Below are positions 52,212 through 62,023 of a DNA stretch of 64,000 nucleotides, in pieces. Position numbers and translations under genes: made by a program. The stretch comes from JBOGNO01 sp050747245 (lineage in GTDB: Bacteria > Acidobacteriota > Terriglobia > Acidiferrales > UBA7541), in the NCBI GenBank assembly GCA_050747245.1, contig JBOGNO010000002.1:186001-250000 (forward strand), read 5' to 3'. Positions within the stretch are counted from its first letter, which is position 1, and each line of letters starts with the position of its first letter. The notes beneath the pieces were generated by a model. That model saw nothing but the letters and a program-made list of their open reading frames with translations, had not been told where the DNA came from and did not search any database.

Positions 52212-54422
52212 TTACTTGCGCTCCATGAGGGCTTGAAAGCGAGGGTGATTGCGGAGCGAATCCAGATCGGAGTCGTGCTGGGCCCACCGCTTGTACCAGA
52301 AGGCATGCGTCATAGCTTTTTCGAGACAATCGATAGCATCTTCGATCTGTCCCTGCAGGGCGTAAGTGCACGCTACGTTGTAGAGGATTCCGCAGTCTTC
52401 CGGGTCGATCGCCAGAGCGCGCCGTGCCCATTCCAGGCTTCGTGTCCGCTCACCCAAACGAACCAGGGCGACAGCTCCCAGGTAGAGGGCCCGCGCGTCA
52501 TCCGGGTGTAGCTCGAGATGCTTCTCCGCCACTTGCCAGGCGCGGCGATATGCATCCATCGCTTCCTCGTTCCGGTTCAGTCCGGTGTAGACCATCCCGA
52601 GACTCGATTGTGATTGGTAGTCCTCCGGTTTCACTTCAGAAGCCTTCTGGAACAAACGCGCAGCGTCCTCCAGCTTCCCCTGTTGGAAGCATGCCCGTGC
52701 GTAGAAGTAGTAGGACTCGAAGAGCTTTGGGTCCAGCCGGATGGCAGTCTCGAATTCGAGCTCGGCCTCGTCGTACCGCTTCCTCAACGAAATCGCCAGA
52801 CCCCGGGACACATGGGCTTCGGCCAGCCCTGGATCGAGAAGTAGGGCCTTCCGGCTGGCATCATCCGCCGCTTGCAAGTTTTCCTCGCTGGCGTCCCAAT
52901 ACATGTAGAGGTAGGAATAGCAGTCGGAAACGCCGGCATAGGCGCGCGTGTACCCTGGGTCGATTTCAATCGCACGGGTAAACATCTGCCGGGCAAAGTC
53001 ATAGCCGCGACGCCGAAAATGATAAAAGAATTGCCGCCCGCGCAAGTAGTAGTCATAGGCCTTCACGTCCGCAGTCGGCGCTTTGGCGATGGCCTTTTTC
53101 TCGCTCTCGGTCAGCATGACCTTCAAAGCCGCCGCGATGCTCTGCGCGATTTCATCTTGGATGGCAAAAACATCCTCCATCTGGCGATCGTACCGCTCGG
53201 CCCAGACAGAGGTGCGCGTCCCCGTTTCCACCAATTGCGTGGTGATGCGCAGCCGGTTTCCTGCCCGGCGCAGGCTGCCGCTCAGCACATAGGCAGCGTT
53301 GAGTTCCAGCCCGACTTGTGGGGCAGTGACCGGCTTATCGCGGTACGCGAGCATCTCAGCGCGGGGGAACACGTGAACCAGACTAATCTTGGACAACTCG
53401 GTGATGATGTCTTCCGTCATGCCGTCACGGAAGTATTCATCCTCTTCGGATTTGCTGAGATTCTCGAAATACAACACGGCCACTGACTTTTCGGCCGCTT
53501 TCGCTCCAGCGGCAGTTACGCGCCCGGAATCCGCATCCCGCTTCAATTGTTGCAGGTCTGTGCGCATTTCAGCGGCGGATTGGTAGCGAAGCTTGCGCTC
53601 CTTTTGCAGCGCTTTGTGAATGATTTCTTCGAGCTTCGGAGGAATATCCGGGTTGAGGCGAATCGGCGCCACCGGATCGCGGTTCAGAATTCCGTCGGTG
53701 ATGACGCCCGAGCTGTCGCCCCTAAAGGGCAATGACCCGGTGGCCATTTCGTAAAGCACCACGCCGAATGAAAACAAATCCGTGCGCGCGTCCAAATTCT
53801 TGGCCCTCACTTGCTCAGGCGACATATACGCCACGGTACCCACGGCCGTTCCTGGACTCGTCAGGTGTTCCGACCGCACTCCCACCGCAGCATTGGTGGC
53901 GAGGGTCGCCTCCGAGCCCACCGCTTCCAGCTTCGGTGTTAACTTGGCCAAACCGAAATCCAAAATCTTGGCGTGGCCGCGGGCCGTTACGAAAATATTT
54001 GCCAGCTTGATGTCGCGGTGGACGATTCCTTTGGAATGAGCCGCATCAAGCGCATCGGCAATCTCGATTCCGAGCTCCATCAATTCATCCAGGGGCAGCG
54101 GTTTGCCAGAAATGCGGTGCTTCAAAGATTGGCCGTCGAGACACTGCATGACGATGAAAGCTCGCCCGTTTTCTTCGCCGATGTCGTGGATGGTGCAGAT
54201 ATTCTGATGATCGAGAGCGGAGGCGGCCTCCGCTTCGCGCCGGAATCGTTCGAGGGCCTGGTGGTCGTGCGCCACTTCTTCAGGGAGAAACTTGAGCGCG
54301 ACAAGTCTATGCAGGCGTGTGTCCTCCGCTTTGTACACCACACCCATCCCGCCGCCGCCGAGTTTTTCCAAGATGCGATAGTGGGAGATGGTCTGGCCAA
54401 TCAAGGATTGCGATTCTGGCAT
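52212..54422 (-). CDS. Ser/Thr protein kinase with C-terminal TPR region
   Basis: 736 residues. Pkn2-type kinase domain (about 13-290): glycine loop KLGGGGMGVVYKAED, the ATP Lys in VALKFLPEE, catalytic HRDIKLANIF, LDFGLAK and APE-like MSPEQVRAKN. A middle section (about 310-470) has the adenylyl-cyclase-associated phrase VAVLYFENLSKSEEDEYFRDG found in many bacterial TPR regulators. The C-terminal half is a run of TPR helices. There is no transmembrane helix, so it is cytoplasmic, unlike the kinase at 58846-61569. Substrates unknown. Confidence 0.92.
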   Translation of the reverse strand: MPESQSLIGQTISHYRILEKLGGGGMGVVYKAEDTRLHRLVALKFLPEEVAHDHQALERFRREAEAASALDHQNICTIHDIGEENGRAFIVMQCLDGQSLKHRISGKPLPLDELMELGIEIADALDAAHSKGIVHRDIKLANIFVTARGHAKILDFGLAKLTPKLEAVGSEATLATNAAVGVRSEHLTSPGTAVGTVAYMSPEQVRAKNLDARTDLFSFGVVLYEMATGSLPFRGDSSGVITDGILNRDPVAPIRLNPDIPPKLEEIIHKALQKERKLRYQSAAEMRTDLQQLKRDADSGRVTAAGAKAAEKSVAVLYFENLSKSEEDEYFRDGMTEDIITELSKISLVHVFPRAEMLAYRDKPVTAPQVGLELNAAYVLSGSLRRAGNRLRITTQLVETGTRTSVWAERYDRQMEDVFAIQDEIAQSIAAALKVMLTESEKKAIAKAPTADVKAYDYYLRGRQFFYHFRRRGYDFARQMFTRAIEIDPGYTRAYAGVSDCYSYLYMYWDASEENLQAADDASRKALLLDPGLAEAHVSRGLAISLRKRYDEAELEFETAIRLDPKLFESYYFYARACFQQGKLEDAARLFQKASEVKPEDYQSQSSLGMVYTGLNRNEEAMDAYRRAWQVAEKHLELHPDDARALYLGAVALVRLGERTRSLEWARRALAIDPEDCGILYNVACTYALQGQIEDAIDCLEKAMTHAFWYKRWAQHDSDLDSLRNHPRFQALMERK

Positions 54423-55198
54423 GAGGCAGTCATTTTAGGCTGCGGTCGGGGGCAAGTCAACGGAACGGGCGCAGCCCCGATTGGGGTCCCGATAAAAACC
54501 ATCGCGTCCGATGTCGGGATTCCAATAGAGTCCATCGGACTCCCGAAACCGGAGATGCAAAAAGCGCACGTCGAGGCGCGGCCCCGATTGCCACCCCGAT
54601 ATACTGCATGCGGGGCATGGCATCGGGGCGGAGCAAGCAGCGGCCCTACGACCGGATTCGAGGCGGCAAGTGTGGATGGCGTTGCGAATGCAAATTCAAA
54701 GGCCGAGGCTGGCGGTTTGCCAGCGGAAGGCGCTGGCAAGCTCGCCACTACACTAAGACCTAGCGCAAAACGTGGCGGGCCGAAGCGTGGCGATGGGTTC
54801 GTTCAGCGCGAGGCGAGGGCGGGCGCGGGTTTTGTGAAACCACGGTGTGGCGAGGAAGGATTCTGGCGGCAAGCGGGCAGCCTCTGCGCCTGGGTTGTTG
54901 TCGCGGTTTTCTCCCAGGCTGGTCAAGTTTGCACAACTGCACTTGACAGATGAACTATCGGCGAGTAGTGTCCGCCCAGTGACAGAGGTACAGGCCTGGA
55001 GTCCGCGTCCCCGGACGGGCCTACAAATGCGAAGCTTGCACTTCTTTGCAGCTTCCTAAATCGCTCATGAGGGCTGTAGCGCGGAAGTTCGCATTTATCT
55101 ACGGCCCACTGTGAGCTTTCTCTCTCGTTATCAGCAGTTGTCTTTGGGATCCTCGGCTCGCTGCGTTATCGGCGCAATATATCGAAAGGAGAATCAGC
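54423..55198 (+). other. Long intergenic region upstream of the LamG protein
   Basis: 776 bases. A long open frame across it on the plus strand starts inside the kinase gene and has no family features. 54470-54660 contains diverged copies of the dispersed repeats (GCATCGGGGCGGAGCAAGCA type, inverted module D). The last 230 bases hold a promoter and the leader of the LamG gene. Confidence 0.5.
54943..54971 (+). promoter_or_regulatory. Predicted promoter of the LamG-domain gene
   Basis: Perfect TTGACA (54943-54948) and TAGTGT (54966-54971), 17-base spacer, with a leader of about 220 bases to the ATG at 55199, which has GAAAGGAGAATC as ribosome binding site. Confidence 0.4.
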
Positions 55199-57082
55199 AT
55201 GAAATTCCGGTTTTCTGTTACTTCGCTTTTTGGGCGCCCCTTCGCATTTGTCTCCGTCGCGTTGACAAGCGTACTCCTTCTAATCTGGTTTGCAGGTGGG
55301 GCTTCGGTGCGCGCCAGCGGGACGGGCCTGGCGGCACTGTGGCACATCGATCGCGTGCACGACGACATCAGCACACCGGACAGCTCGGAAAATGGGAACA
55401 CGGGCCTGCTGATAGGCGCGACGCGCGTTCCCGGCAAATATCGCGGTGGACTGGGTTTTGACGGCGTTTCCAACTTCGTGAGCGTCGGGAACCCGGCTTC
55501 GCTGCAAATCACGAGCGCGCTCACACTCGAAGCGTGGATTAATGCCGTTGACTTCAACTTGCCGGCGGGGCAGGGCGACGCCAACATCTACATCGTCTCC
55601 AAGGATGACACGAGCGGGCGGAGCTACGGCATCGGCGTGAGCAACGTGCCACTGCCTCCGACGAGCGGCTGCGGAGCGGGAGGGCCGCACGCATTCATGA
55701 TTGCGTTCACGACCAGCGGCATTGTTATCGCTTGCGGCGCGACTCCCGTCTCAACCGGTGTGTTTCATCACATCGCCGGAACGTATGATTCGGCGACGGG
55801 CATCGCCAGTGTGTATCTAGACGGTCTGCTGGACGGAACGGCCACGGGCACTCCCGCACCCATCAACAACACACCCGCGGAAGTCGAAATAGGAGCCCGG
55901 CAGTTCGCGGGATTCCGCGCGTTTTTCCACGGAACGATTGATGAAGTGCGCATCTGGAGCCGCGCGCTTGGCGCGAGTGAAATCAATGCCGACGTCCAGG
56001 GAGGGCTGATGCTGCTGGATCACTTCAACAGCGATGCCAGCGACAATTCCGGTTTCGGCAACAACGGTGCGCTCAACGGCGGGCCCGCATTCGTCCCCGC
56101 GGAATTCGGCAATGGGATCAGCCTGACCAGCGGGAGCAGTCAATTTGTTTCCATTCCTCACAGCTCGACGCTGGATTTCAGCGATGAAACTCATCCGGGA
56201 TTCAGCGGCCCCTACACTCTCGAAGCATGGGTAAACGTGGCAGGAACTGCGGGGAATATCGCCGATTACCAGCCGATTTTCTTCCGGAACAGTCCCGGCG
56301 ACGACATCGAGGTGTACGTGCAAGTGGGATCAAACGAACTGGTCGCATTTCACAACCGCGCCAACGGCGCACCGTTCAATTGCGTCTTATTTCTCCCGCC
56401 CCCGCAGAACACGCTTTTCCACCTCGCGGTAGTCTGGGATGGCGCCAACTTTAACGCCTACTACAATGGCGTGGCGATCGCGCCCGACGCGGCGGGGACG
56501 GCTTCGCAGTGCGCCGGGAGCAAGGCGGGACAGGGAGCGAAAGTGAGCGGCGGCGGATGGCTGATAGGACGCACCGACGGTTTTGGCACGCACTTCTTCC
56601 AGGGCGTGATTGATGAAGCGCACTTCTGGAACCGCGCGCTCAGCGCGAATGAAGTCGCGTTCATCGCCGGGGCGAACGGAGATACGACGGGCCAACTGCT
56701 GCTTCCCGAAGCCATCGGTCAGGATGACGATGCCGGACAGGTCTTCGCAAATGACTACGACTCCGACTCGCCGACGATGCCCCTGCGCTCCATGGGGCTG
56801 CAGTTCATCGTGACCGGAAATCCCGGTACGTCCATCAATCCGCCCGCGGCGCACAGGCCTTGCGTCAGCGACCGCGGGAGCGGGCCCGGAGACGATGACA
56901 ATCGCGGCGGCCTGCTCGCGTGCCAGATTGACGGAAGCGGCAAAATCACGCTCTTCACCGCCAAACAGATCAACCTCGAAGAGGGAGACGACGAGGAGAT
57001 TGAGCTGAGCGAATTTATTCGCCTGCGCCTGAATCTCAGCGACGGCAGACGTCACGGGTTCGACGTGGATTGGCTGCCCTAA
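55199..57082 (+). CDS. Secreted protein with two LamG/concanavalin-like domains
   Basis: 627 residues. A long signal peptide (hydrophobic core LTSVLLLIWFAGG, about 22-35) ends near VRASG. Two LamG-like jellyroll domains follow. The first (about 40-265) has the end motif GTIDEVRIWSRALGASEI, and the second (about 275-510) ends GVIDEAHFWNRALSANEV. A C-terminal segment rich in Asp and Gly (about 520-627) is unassigned. LamG domains bind glycans or proteins at the cell surface. No anchor is seen, so it may be released or in the periplasm. Confidence 0.85.
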   Translation: MKFRFSVTSLFGRPFAFVSVALTSVLLLIWFAGGASVRASGTGLAALWHIDRVHDDISTPDSSENGNTGLLIGATRVPGKYRGGLGFDGVSNFVSVGNPASLQITSALTLEAWINAVDFNLPAGQGDANIYIVSKDDTSGRSYGIGVSNVPLPPTSGCGAGGPHAFMIAFTTSGIVIACGATPVSTGVFHHIAGTYDSATGIASVYLDGLLDGTATGTPAPINNTPAEVEIGARQFAGFRAFFHGTIDEVRIWSRALGASEINADVQGGLMLLDHFNSDASDNSGFGNNGALNGGPAFVPAEFGNGISLTSGSSQFVSIPHSSTLDFSDETHPGFSGPYTLEAWVNVAGTAGNIADYQPIFFRNSPGDDIEVYVQVGSNELVAFHNRANGAPFNCVLFLPPPQNTLFHLAVVWDGANFNAYYNGVAIAPDAAGTASQCAGSKAGQGAKVSGGGWLIGRTDGFGTHFFQGVIDEAHFWNRALSANEVAFIAGANGDTTGQLLLPEAIGQDDDAGQVFANDYDSDSPTMPLRSMGLQFIVTGNPGTSINPPAAHRPCVSDRGSGPGDDDNRGGLLACQIDGSGKITLFTAKQINLEEGDDEEIELSEFIRLRLNLSDGRRHGFDVDWLP

Positions 57083-57157
57083 GGGAGATCGGGGCCGGCG
57101 CGAATACAAATTCAAATGCAAAGGCTGACGGTTTGCCAGCAGAAGGCGGTGAGAGCT

Positions 57158-58648
57158 TCAGAACCCGGGCGCTCCCTTAGATGCGGCCAAAGCTAAACCG
57201 CTTCTGGCAGCGGCATCGCCGGGGTGCTTCTGTAGGACTTGCTGATAGGTGGCGCGGGATTCTGCGTACCTGCCTGCGAGAAAGTAGGCGCGGCCGAGAT
57301 TATCCTGGGCCATAACTAGGTCGGGATCGAGGGAGGCGGCTTTTTGCAGCTCAGGAATGGCCTGGGCGCTGCGCCCGCTCGCGAGATAGGCTGTACCCAA
57401 GCCAGCGTGGGCTCTGGCGTCGTTTGGTTCGTTAGGGACAACCTTTTCAAAAATTGTCGCAGCTTGACCGTAATCCTCATTGCCCAGATAGGCCGCGCCA
57501 AGGTTGTGTTGATAGGCGACGTTTTCCGGGTCGATCGTGACAGCCATATTTAGCGGCCCAAGCGCGAGCGCGTAGAAACCTTCTTGAAGGTAGGCGGCTC
57601 CCAGCATGTACTGGGCAGTTGCGAGCGACGGATCGCGAGCGACGATTTGCTGGAGTTGGGCAATCGCTTTATCGGTTTGCCCAGCATCGAGCATTTGCTG
57701 GACTGCTCCCAGCTCGATGGCGGAGACGCCGAGGCGCTTGGCGAGCAGAGCTCCACAGATGACGAGAAGCCCGGCAGTGACAGCGGCCCCGGCCAGGAGC
57801 AGGCGTCGTTTGGACGAAAAGGCGGAGATTTCTTCCGGAGTGGGCATCCGGGGAGCGCCCGGAGTTAACGCCGTCTCGGCGGCGGGCGCTGCCGCTGTGT
57901 CGAACTCCGGCGGCATGGCAACGATTGCGCGGGGGAGTATGGCGCCGACCGCCAGTCCCATCGCCAAGCCGCCAAGATGTGCCGAGTTGTCAATGCCGCG
58001 GTGCGTGGCGCGGTGCACGAGATTGTAAAAAATAAAAGCGCCCAGGCTGCCCATCTTCTTCTTGACGGCAAAAAAGTCGACCGGCGCTTTCTTGAAGTAC
58101 AAAAACGAAACCAGCGCACCGGCGACGCCAAAAATCGCGCCCGAAGCACCGGCGCTGACGCGCATGGGATCCCAAAGCAGGCTCGCGATGCTGGCGAAGA
58201 GCCCGCTCGCGAAATATGCAATCAGAAATCCTGCGCGTCCCATGGTGCGCTCCGCCATGCGGCCGAGATCCCACAGGCACCACATATTCAGGGCAATGTG
58301 AATGATGCCGAAATGAACGAACATGCAGGTGAAAAGGCGCCACCACTGACCCTGCAAGGTGCTGGGGCCAAAATTCGCGCCAAAATTTAGCGCCTGGTCC
58401 ACAGTTGGCTCCCACCAAGAAGCGCCGCGCACAACCATTACAATGAAAACTAGCGCGTTGATTCCAATGAGGACCCAGGTTGCGATCGGCCGGGCTGGGA
58501 CGATGCGTTCCAGGGCCTCGTCAAACGCGTTCGGGCTCTCGGCCGCGGCGAGACCGTTCGTGCACTCCGGGCAAGTTAACGACAGGGTCGGATCGCCGAA
58601 TGGTTTCTCGAATTGCTTCCCGCAGGCGGGACACTTTTGCACTGGCAC
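57158..58648 (-). CDS. Rhomboid protease with N-terminal zinc ribbon and C-terminal TPR
   Basis: 496 residues. CPACGKQF and CPECTNG (about residues 6-31) form an N-terminal zinc ribbon. The rhomboid membrane domain (about 55-250) has HIALNMWCLWDLG, catalytic Ser in SAGASGAIFGV and His in DNSAHLGGLAMG. A further membrane helix near 285-305 is followed by about five TPR motifs to the C terminus (AQYMLGAAYLQEGFYALALGP-type units). The TPR part, probably extracytoplasmic or cytoplasmic according to helix count, may bring substrates to the protease. Confidence 0.92.
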   Translation of the reverse strand: MPVQKCPACGKQFEKPFGDPTLSLTCPECTNGLAAAESPNAFDEALERIVPARPIATWVLIGINALVFIVMVVRGASWWEPTVDQALNFGANFGPSTLQGQWWRLFTCMFVHFGIIHIALNMWCLWDLGRMAERTMGRAGFLIAYFASGLFASIASLLWDPMRVSAGASGAIFGVAGALVSFLYFKKAPVDFFAVKKKMGSLGAFIFYNLVHRATHRGIDNSAHLGGLAMGLAVGAILPRAIVAMPPEFDTAAAPAAETALTPGAPRMPTPEEISAFSSKRRLLLAGAAVTAGLLVICGALLAKRLGVSAIELGAVQQMLDAGQTDKAIAQLQQIVARDPSLATAQYMLGAAYLQEGFYALALGPLNMAVTIDPENVAYQHNLGAAYLGNEDYGQAATIFEKVVPNEPNDARAHAGLGTAYLASGRSAQAIPELQKAASLDPDLVMAQDNLGRAYFLAGRYAESRATYQQVLQKHPGDAAARSGLALAASKGAPGF

Positions 58649-58845
58649 AGGAAACTCCTCCGCAGCAAGCAGAGAGCTACTTCGCGGAACCGGATAGGCT
58701 ATGAATTATAAATGGGGAGCGGGCAAACGCGGAGGCTAATTCGCGTCACCGCGAGATTCAAGCGGAATCCGGCCAGGCGCCGAGGACTATGAGGAAGGCG
58801 GCGCGCGTTGACTTGCATTTGAGCGCCCACTAATATCGCTGCGAT

Positions 58846-61569
58846 ATGCTTTCGGATGACCTGGCTCTCATCGGTCGCACGGTTTCGCATTACCGCATCA
58901 TCGAGAAACTCGGCGGCGGCGGGATGGGCGTTGTGTATAAGGCCGAGGATACGCGGCTCGACCGCTTTGTCGCTCTCAAATTCCTACCTGAAGACGTGGC
59001 CCAAGACCGCCAGGCTTTGGAGCGATTTCGGCGAGAGGCCAAAGCCGCTTCAGCGCTGAATCACCCGAACATCTGCACGATCCACGACATTGGCGAGGAC
59101 CAGGGGCGCGCGTTCATCGCCATGGAGTGTCTGGAAGGCGTGACGCTGAAGCATCGCATTTCCAGCAAGCAATTACCGCTCGACAAGACGTTGGAATTGG
59201 CGATCGAAATTGCCGACGCGCTGGACGCGGCGCATGCTAAGGGGATTGTTCATCGCGACATCAAGCCCGCGAACATTTTTGTGACCGAGCGCGCCCAGGC
59301 CAAGATTCTCGATTTCGGTCTGGCGAAACAATTACCGCGCAACGCCGACCCGGGACGTGCGAGATCCCTCGGCGAAGCCCCCACGGCAGACGCGGACTTG
59401 ACGGCGCCCGGAGCGGCCCTCGGCACGGTCGCGTATATGTCACCGGAACAGGTGCGCGGCCTGGATGTGGATGCGCGCACCGATATTTTTTCGTTCGGGG
59501 TGGTGCTGTATGAGATGGCCACCGGCGAGCTGCCCTTCCGTGGGAAGACCTCCGGGGTGATCTTTGAGGGAATCATGAATCGCGTGCCAGAACCGCTGGC
59601 GCGCCTGAATCCGGAGATTCCGACGGAGCTCGAGCGAATCATCAACAAGATGCTCGAAAAAGACCGCGACCTTCGTTACCAGAGTGCCGCGGAATTGCGC
59701 GCCGATTTGAAGCGGCTGCTGCGCGATAGTTCGGGAAGGATAGCCACGGGCGTTGCGGCGGGGAGGGCAAGCAGTGCAGCACCTTCGTCGTCGGCAGTGC
59801 CGCAAGCCGCAACGAAGCCCGTCGTTCACCGGCGCGCCGCGCAAATTGCTGCAGCATCGGTGATGGTTGTCATTGTCGCCATGGGTTGGCTGGCTATGAC
59901 GCGCTGGCACCGGCGGGCGGCCAATTCCGGCGAGAAGACATTCATCACTCTGACCGAGGGCGGGAACGGCGTGAGCGCCGCCAACATTTCGCCGGATGGA
60001 AAGTACGTGGTGTACGAATCCATCGTGGGCGGGATGCATAGCATGTGGCTGCGGCAGACCGCGGCCACGAGCGCGGTAAAGCTAGTGCCGGAAAGCGACA
60101 CCGAATTCGGGCCGACAACTTTTTCACCGGACAGCAATTTCATTTACTACAAGAGAGTGACGAAAGACGATCCCAACGGTGCTCTCTTCGTGGTCCCGTG
60201 CCTGGGCGGGACACCCCGGAAACTCTTTTCGGACATTGACGGGCCGGTGACATTTTCTCCGGATGGCAAGCAGATCGCATTTGTTCGTGAAGAGATTCGC
60301 GATGCGAAGAGCCTGCTGATGATATCCACACCAGAGGGCACGGAGGCGCGGGTATTGGCCTCCATCCCCACCGCCTCCGGCTGGTTTGCCCCACAAGGAC
60401 CTGCATGGTCACCGGATGGGGAACGAATTGCGGTGATGCAGCGAACTCAGAATCCTGACGGGTTCTACTCGAGTCTAGCTATGGTTGGGCTGGACGGCAA
60501 GATGAGCGTAGTGGGGCCGAAACTTCCCTACTACGGGGCACGCGTCGCATGGCTGGGTGACGGCTCAGGATTGGTGTTTGCAGGCACGCCGCGGTATGAC
60601 ATCGACCGTTGGCAAATTTCGTTTATCTCGTATCCCGAAGGCGTAGTTTCGCGGATTACCAACGATTTGGACAGCTACGGCTCGTACAGTCTGGGCGTGA
60701 CGCAGGATGGATTGGCTCTGGTCACGCTTCGAGGGGCTTTCTTTTACGACGTGTGGGTTGCCTCGGGTAACTTTCAGGACGCCGCGCAGATTTCCCACGG
60801 ATCTGCCAACGGCATGAGTGGGCTCGATGCCGCGGCAGGGAAGATTGTTTACACCGTGGAGAAGTCTGAAGGACGATCCATCACGGTGAGCGATTTCAAA
60901 GGCGATGCGAACTCCCTGGTGAGCCCTGTGGGATATTCGGTGGCAGCGCCGAGCCTCTCGCGAGATGGACGCTTCGTCACGTTCGCTCAAGTTCGTCCCG
61001 GAGAAAATTGGAACGTGTGGGTCGTCAGCAGCGACGGTTCGGGGGCGAGGCAAGTCACGTACGATAATCACGACTCTTGGCCATCGTTCTCAGCCGACGG
61101 GCAGTGGGTCTACTTTCTGCGGAGGCTCTCCAGTCTTCCCTATCTGTTTAAGGTGCCATTCGCCGGAGGCGCCGCTCAGCAGGTCTCGGACTTGAAAGCG
61201 ACGCCCTGGTACCTTTCCCCTGACGGGCAGTCAATGCTGGTCGATTACTTCGATGCGGGCGGGAATCGCTGGCGGACCGGCATCATGTCACTCGCCGATG
61301 GAAAAATCACGCGCACGATTGAATTACCCGAAACGAGCAGCAGCCCCAACTGGATGCCTCAGGGTGACGCCCTGAGCTATGCGGATAACCGCAACGGAGT
61401 TGGGAATATCTGGAAACTCCCGCTGGATGGGCGACCCGCCACGGCGTTGACCCGCTTCACTTCGGAAGAAATTATGAATTACGTGTTCACTGCGGATGGC
61501 AAACTGGTGATGACCCGCGGGCATCGGACTTCCGACGTCGTGCTGATCCGGAATTTTCGACCGCAGTGA
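58846..61569 (+). CDS. Membrane Ser/Thr protein kinase with periplasmic PD40 propeller
   Basis: 907 residues. The kinase domain (about 10-290) has KLGGGGMGVVYKAED, VALKFLPED, HRDIKPANIF, LDFGLAKQL and MSPEQVRGLD, very like the kinase at 52212-54422. A membrane helix follows at about 329-349 (IAAASVMVVIVAMGWLAM). The rest is a WD40-like PD40 propeller with repeated blades such as NISPDGKYVVYESI, TFSPDGKQIAFVRE and SFSADGQWVYFLRR. The propeller should face the periplasm and may sense ligands. Substrates unknown. Confidence 0.93.
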   Translation: MLSDDLALIGRTVSHYRIIEKLGGGGMGVVYKAEDTRLDRFVALKFLPEDVAQDRQALERFRREAKAASALNHPNICTIHDIGEDQGRAFIAMECLEGVTLKHRISSKQLPLDKTLELAIEIADALDAAHAKGIVHRDIKPANIFVTERAQAKILDFGLAKQLPRNADPGRARSLGEAPTADADLTAPGAALGTVAYMSPEQVRGLDVDARTDIFSFGVVLYEMATGELPFRGKTSGVIFEGIMNRVPEPLARLNPEIPTELERIINKMLEKDRDLRYQSAAELRADLKRLLRDSSGRIATGVAAGRASSAAPSSSAVPQAATKPVVHRRAAQIAAASVMVVIVAMGWLAMTRWHRRAANSGEKTFITLTEGGNGVSAANISPDGKYVVYESIVGGMHSMWLRQTAATSAVKLVPESDTEFGPTTFSPDSNFIYYKRVTKDDPNGALFVVPCLGGTPRKLFSDIDGPVTFSPDGKQIAFVREEIRDAKSLLMISTPEGTEARVLASIPTASGWFAPQGPAWSPDGERIAVMQRTQNPDGFYSSLAMVGLDGKMSVVGPKLPYYGARVAWLGDGSGLVFAGTPRYDIDRWQISFISYPEGVVSRITNDLDSYGSYSLGVTQDGLALVTLRGAFFYDVWVASGNFQDAAQISHGSANGMSGLDAAAGKIVYTVEKSEGRSITVSDFKGDANSLVSPVGYSVAAPSLSRDGRFVTFAQVRPGENWNVWVVSSDGSGARQVTYDNHDSWPSFSADGQWVYFLRRLSSLPYLFKVPFAGGAAQQVSDLKATPWYLSPDGQSMLVDYFDAGGNRWRTGIMSLADGKITRTIELPETSSSPNWMPQGDALSYADNRNGVGNIWKLPLDGRPATALTRFTSEEIMNYVFTADGKLVMTRGHRTSDVVLIRNFRPQ

Positions 61570-61600
61570 GTGGAGCGCGGGTGTTTTCGACGAGGAGGGG

Positions 61601-62023
61601 CTACCTCGTGGCGGGGCGGTGAAGCCAGGGGGAGAGGATCTGCCAGGCGCCGAGGAGGATGAGGAAGACCGCAAATGCGCGGCGCATGCGGTGAGGCGAC
61701 ATTTTCGCGGCGAGCTTGCCGCCGAGATAGCCGCCGAGGAACATTCCCGGAATCATGAGTAGACCGATGCGGATGTTCACTTCGTGGGCGCGATAGTAGG
61801 CAAGAAAGGCCAGGAATCCCGTAGGCGGAATGAGTGCGACGAGACTGGTGCCTTGCGCGCGGTGTTGCGGGTAGGCAAAGAGGAGAACCAGGGCGGGAAC
61901 GAGGAGAACTCCTCCGCCGACGCCGAAAAGCCCGGCGAAAACACCCACGGCGCAGGCGGCGAGAAAAACAGCCATGAGTCGCGCGGGTGAAGAGGCAGAA
62001 GCGCGGGCGGGGAGTTCAGTCAC
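61601..62023 (-). CDS. Half-size TauE/SafE family membrane protein, second of a pair
   Basis: 140 residues from a GTG with GGAG five bases upstream; this start overlaps the stop of the partner gene (GTGACTGA). Four predicted helices with the TauE/SafE repeat GVFAGLFGVGGGVLLVPALV and HRAQGTSLVALIPP. Full-length family members have two such halves in one chain of about 250 residues and export sulfite, sulfonates or other small anions. Here each half is a separate gene, so they probably pair as a heterodimer. The substrate is unknown. Confidence 0.85.
   Translation of the reverse strand: MTELPARASASSPARLMAVFLAACAVGVFAGLFGVGGGVLLVPALVLLFAYPQHRAQGTSLVALIPPTGFLAFLAYYRAHEVNIRIGLLMIPGMFLGGYLGGKLAAKMSPHRMRRAFAVFLILLGAWQILSPWLHRPATR

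Noticed and set aside
53973..54953. 326-codon plus-strand ORF running out of the kinase gene
   Set aside because: Mostly antisense to the kinase N terminus, then through repeat-like spacer; no motif.
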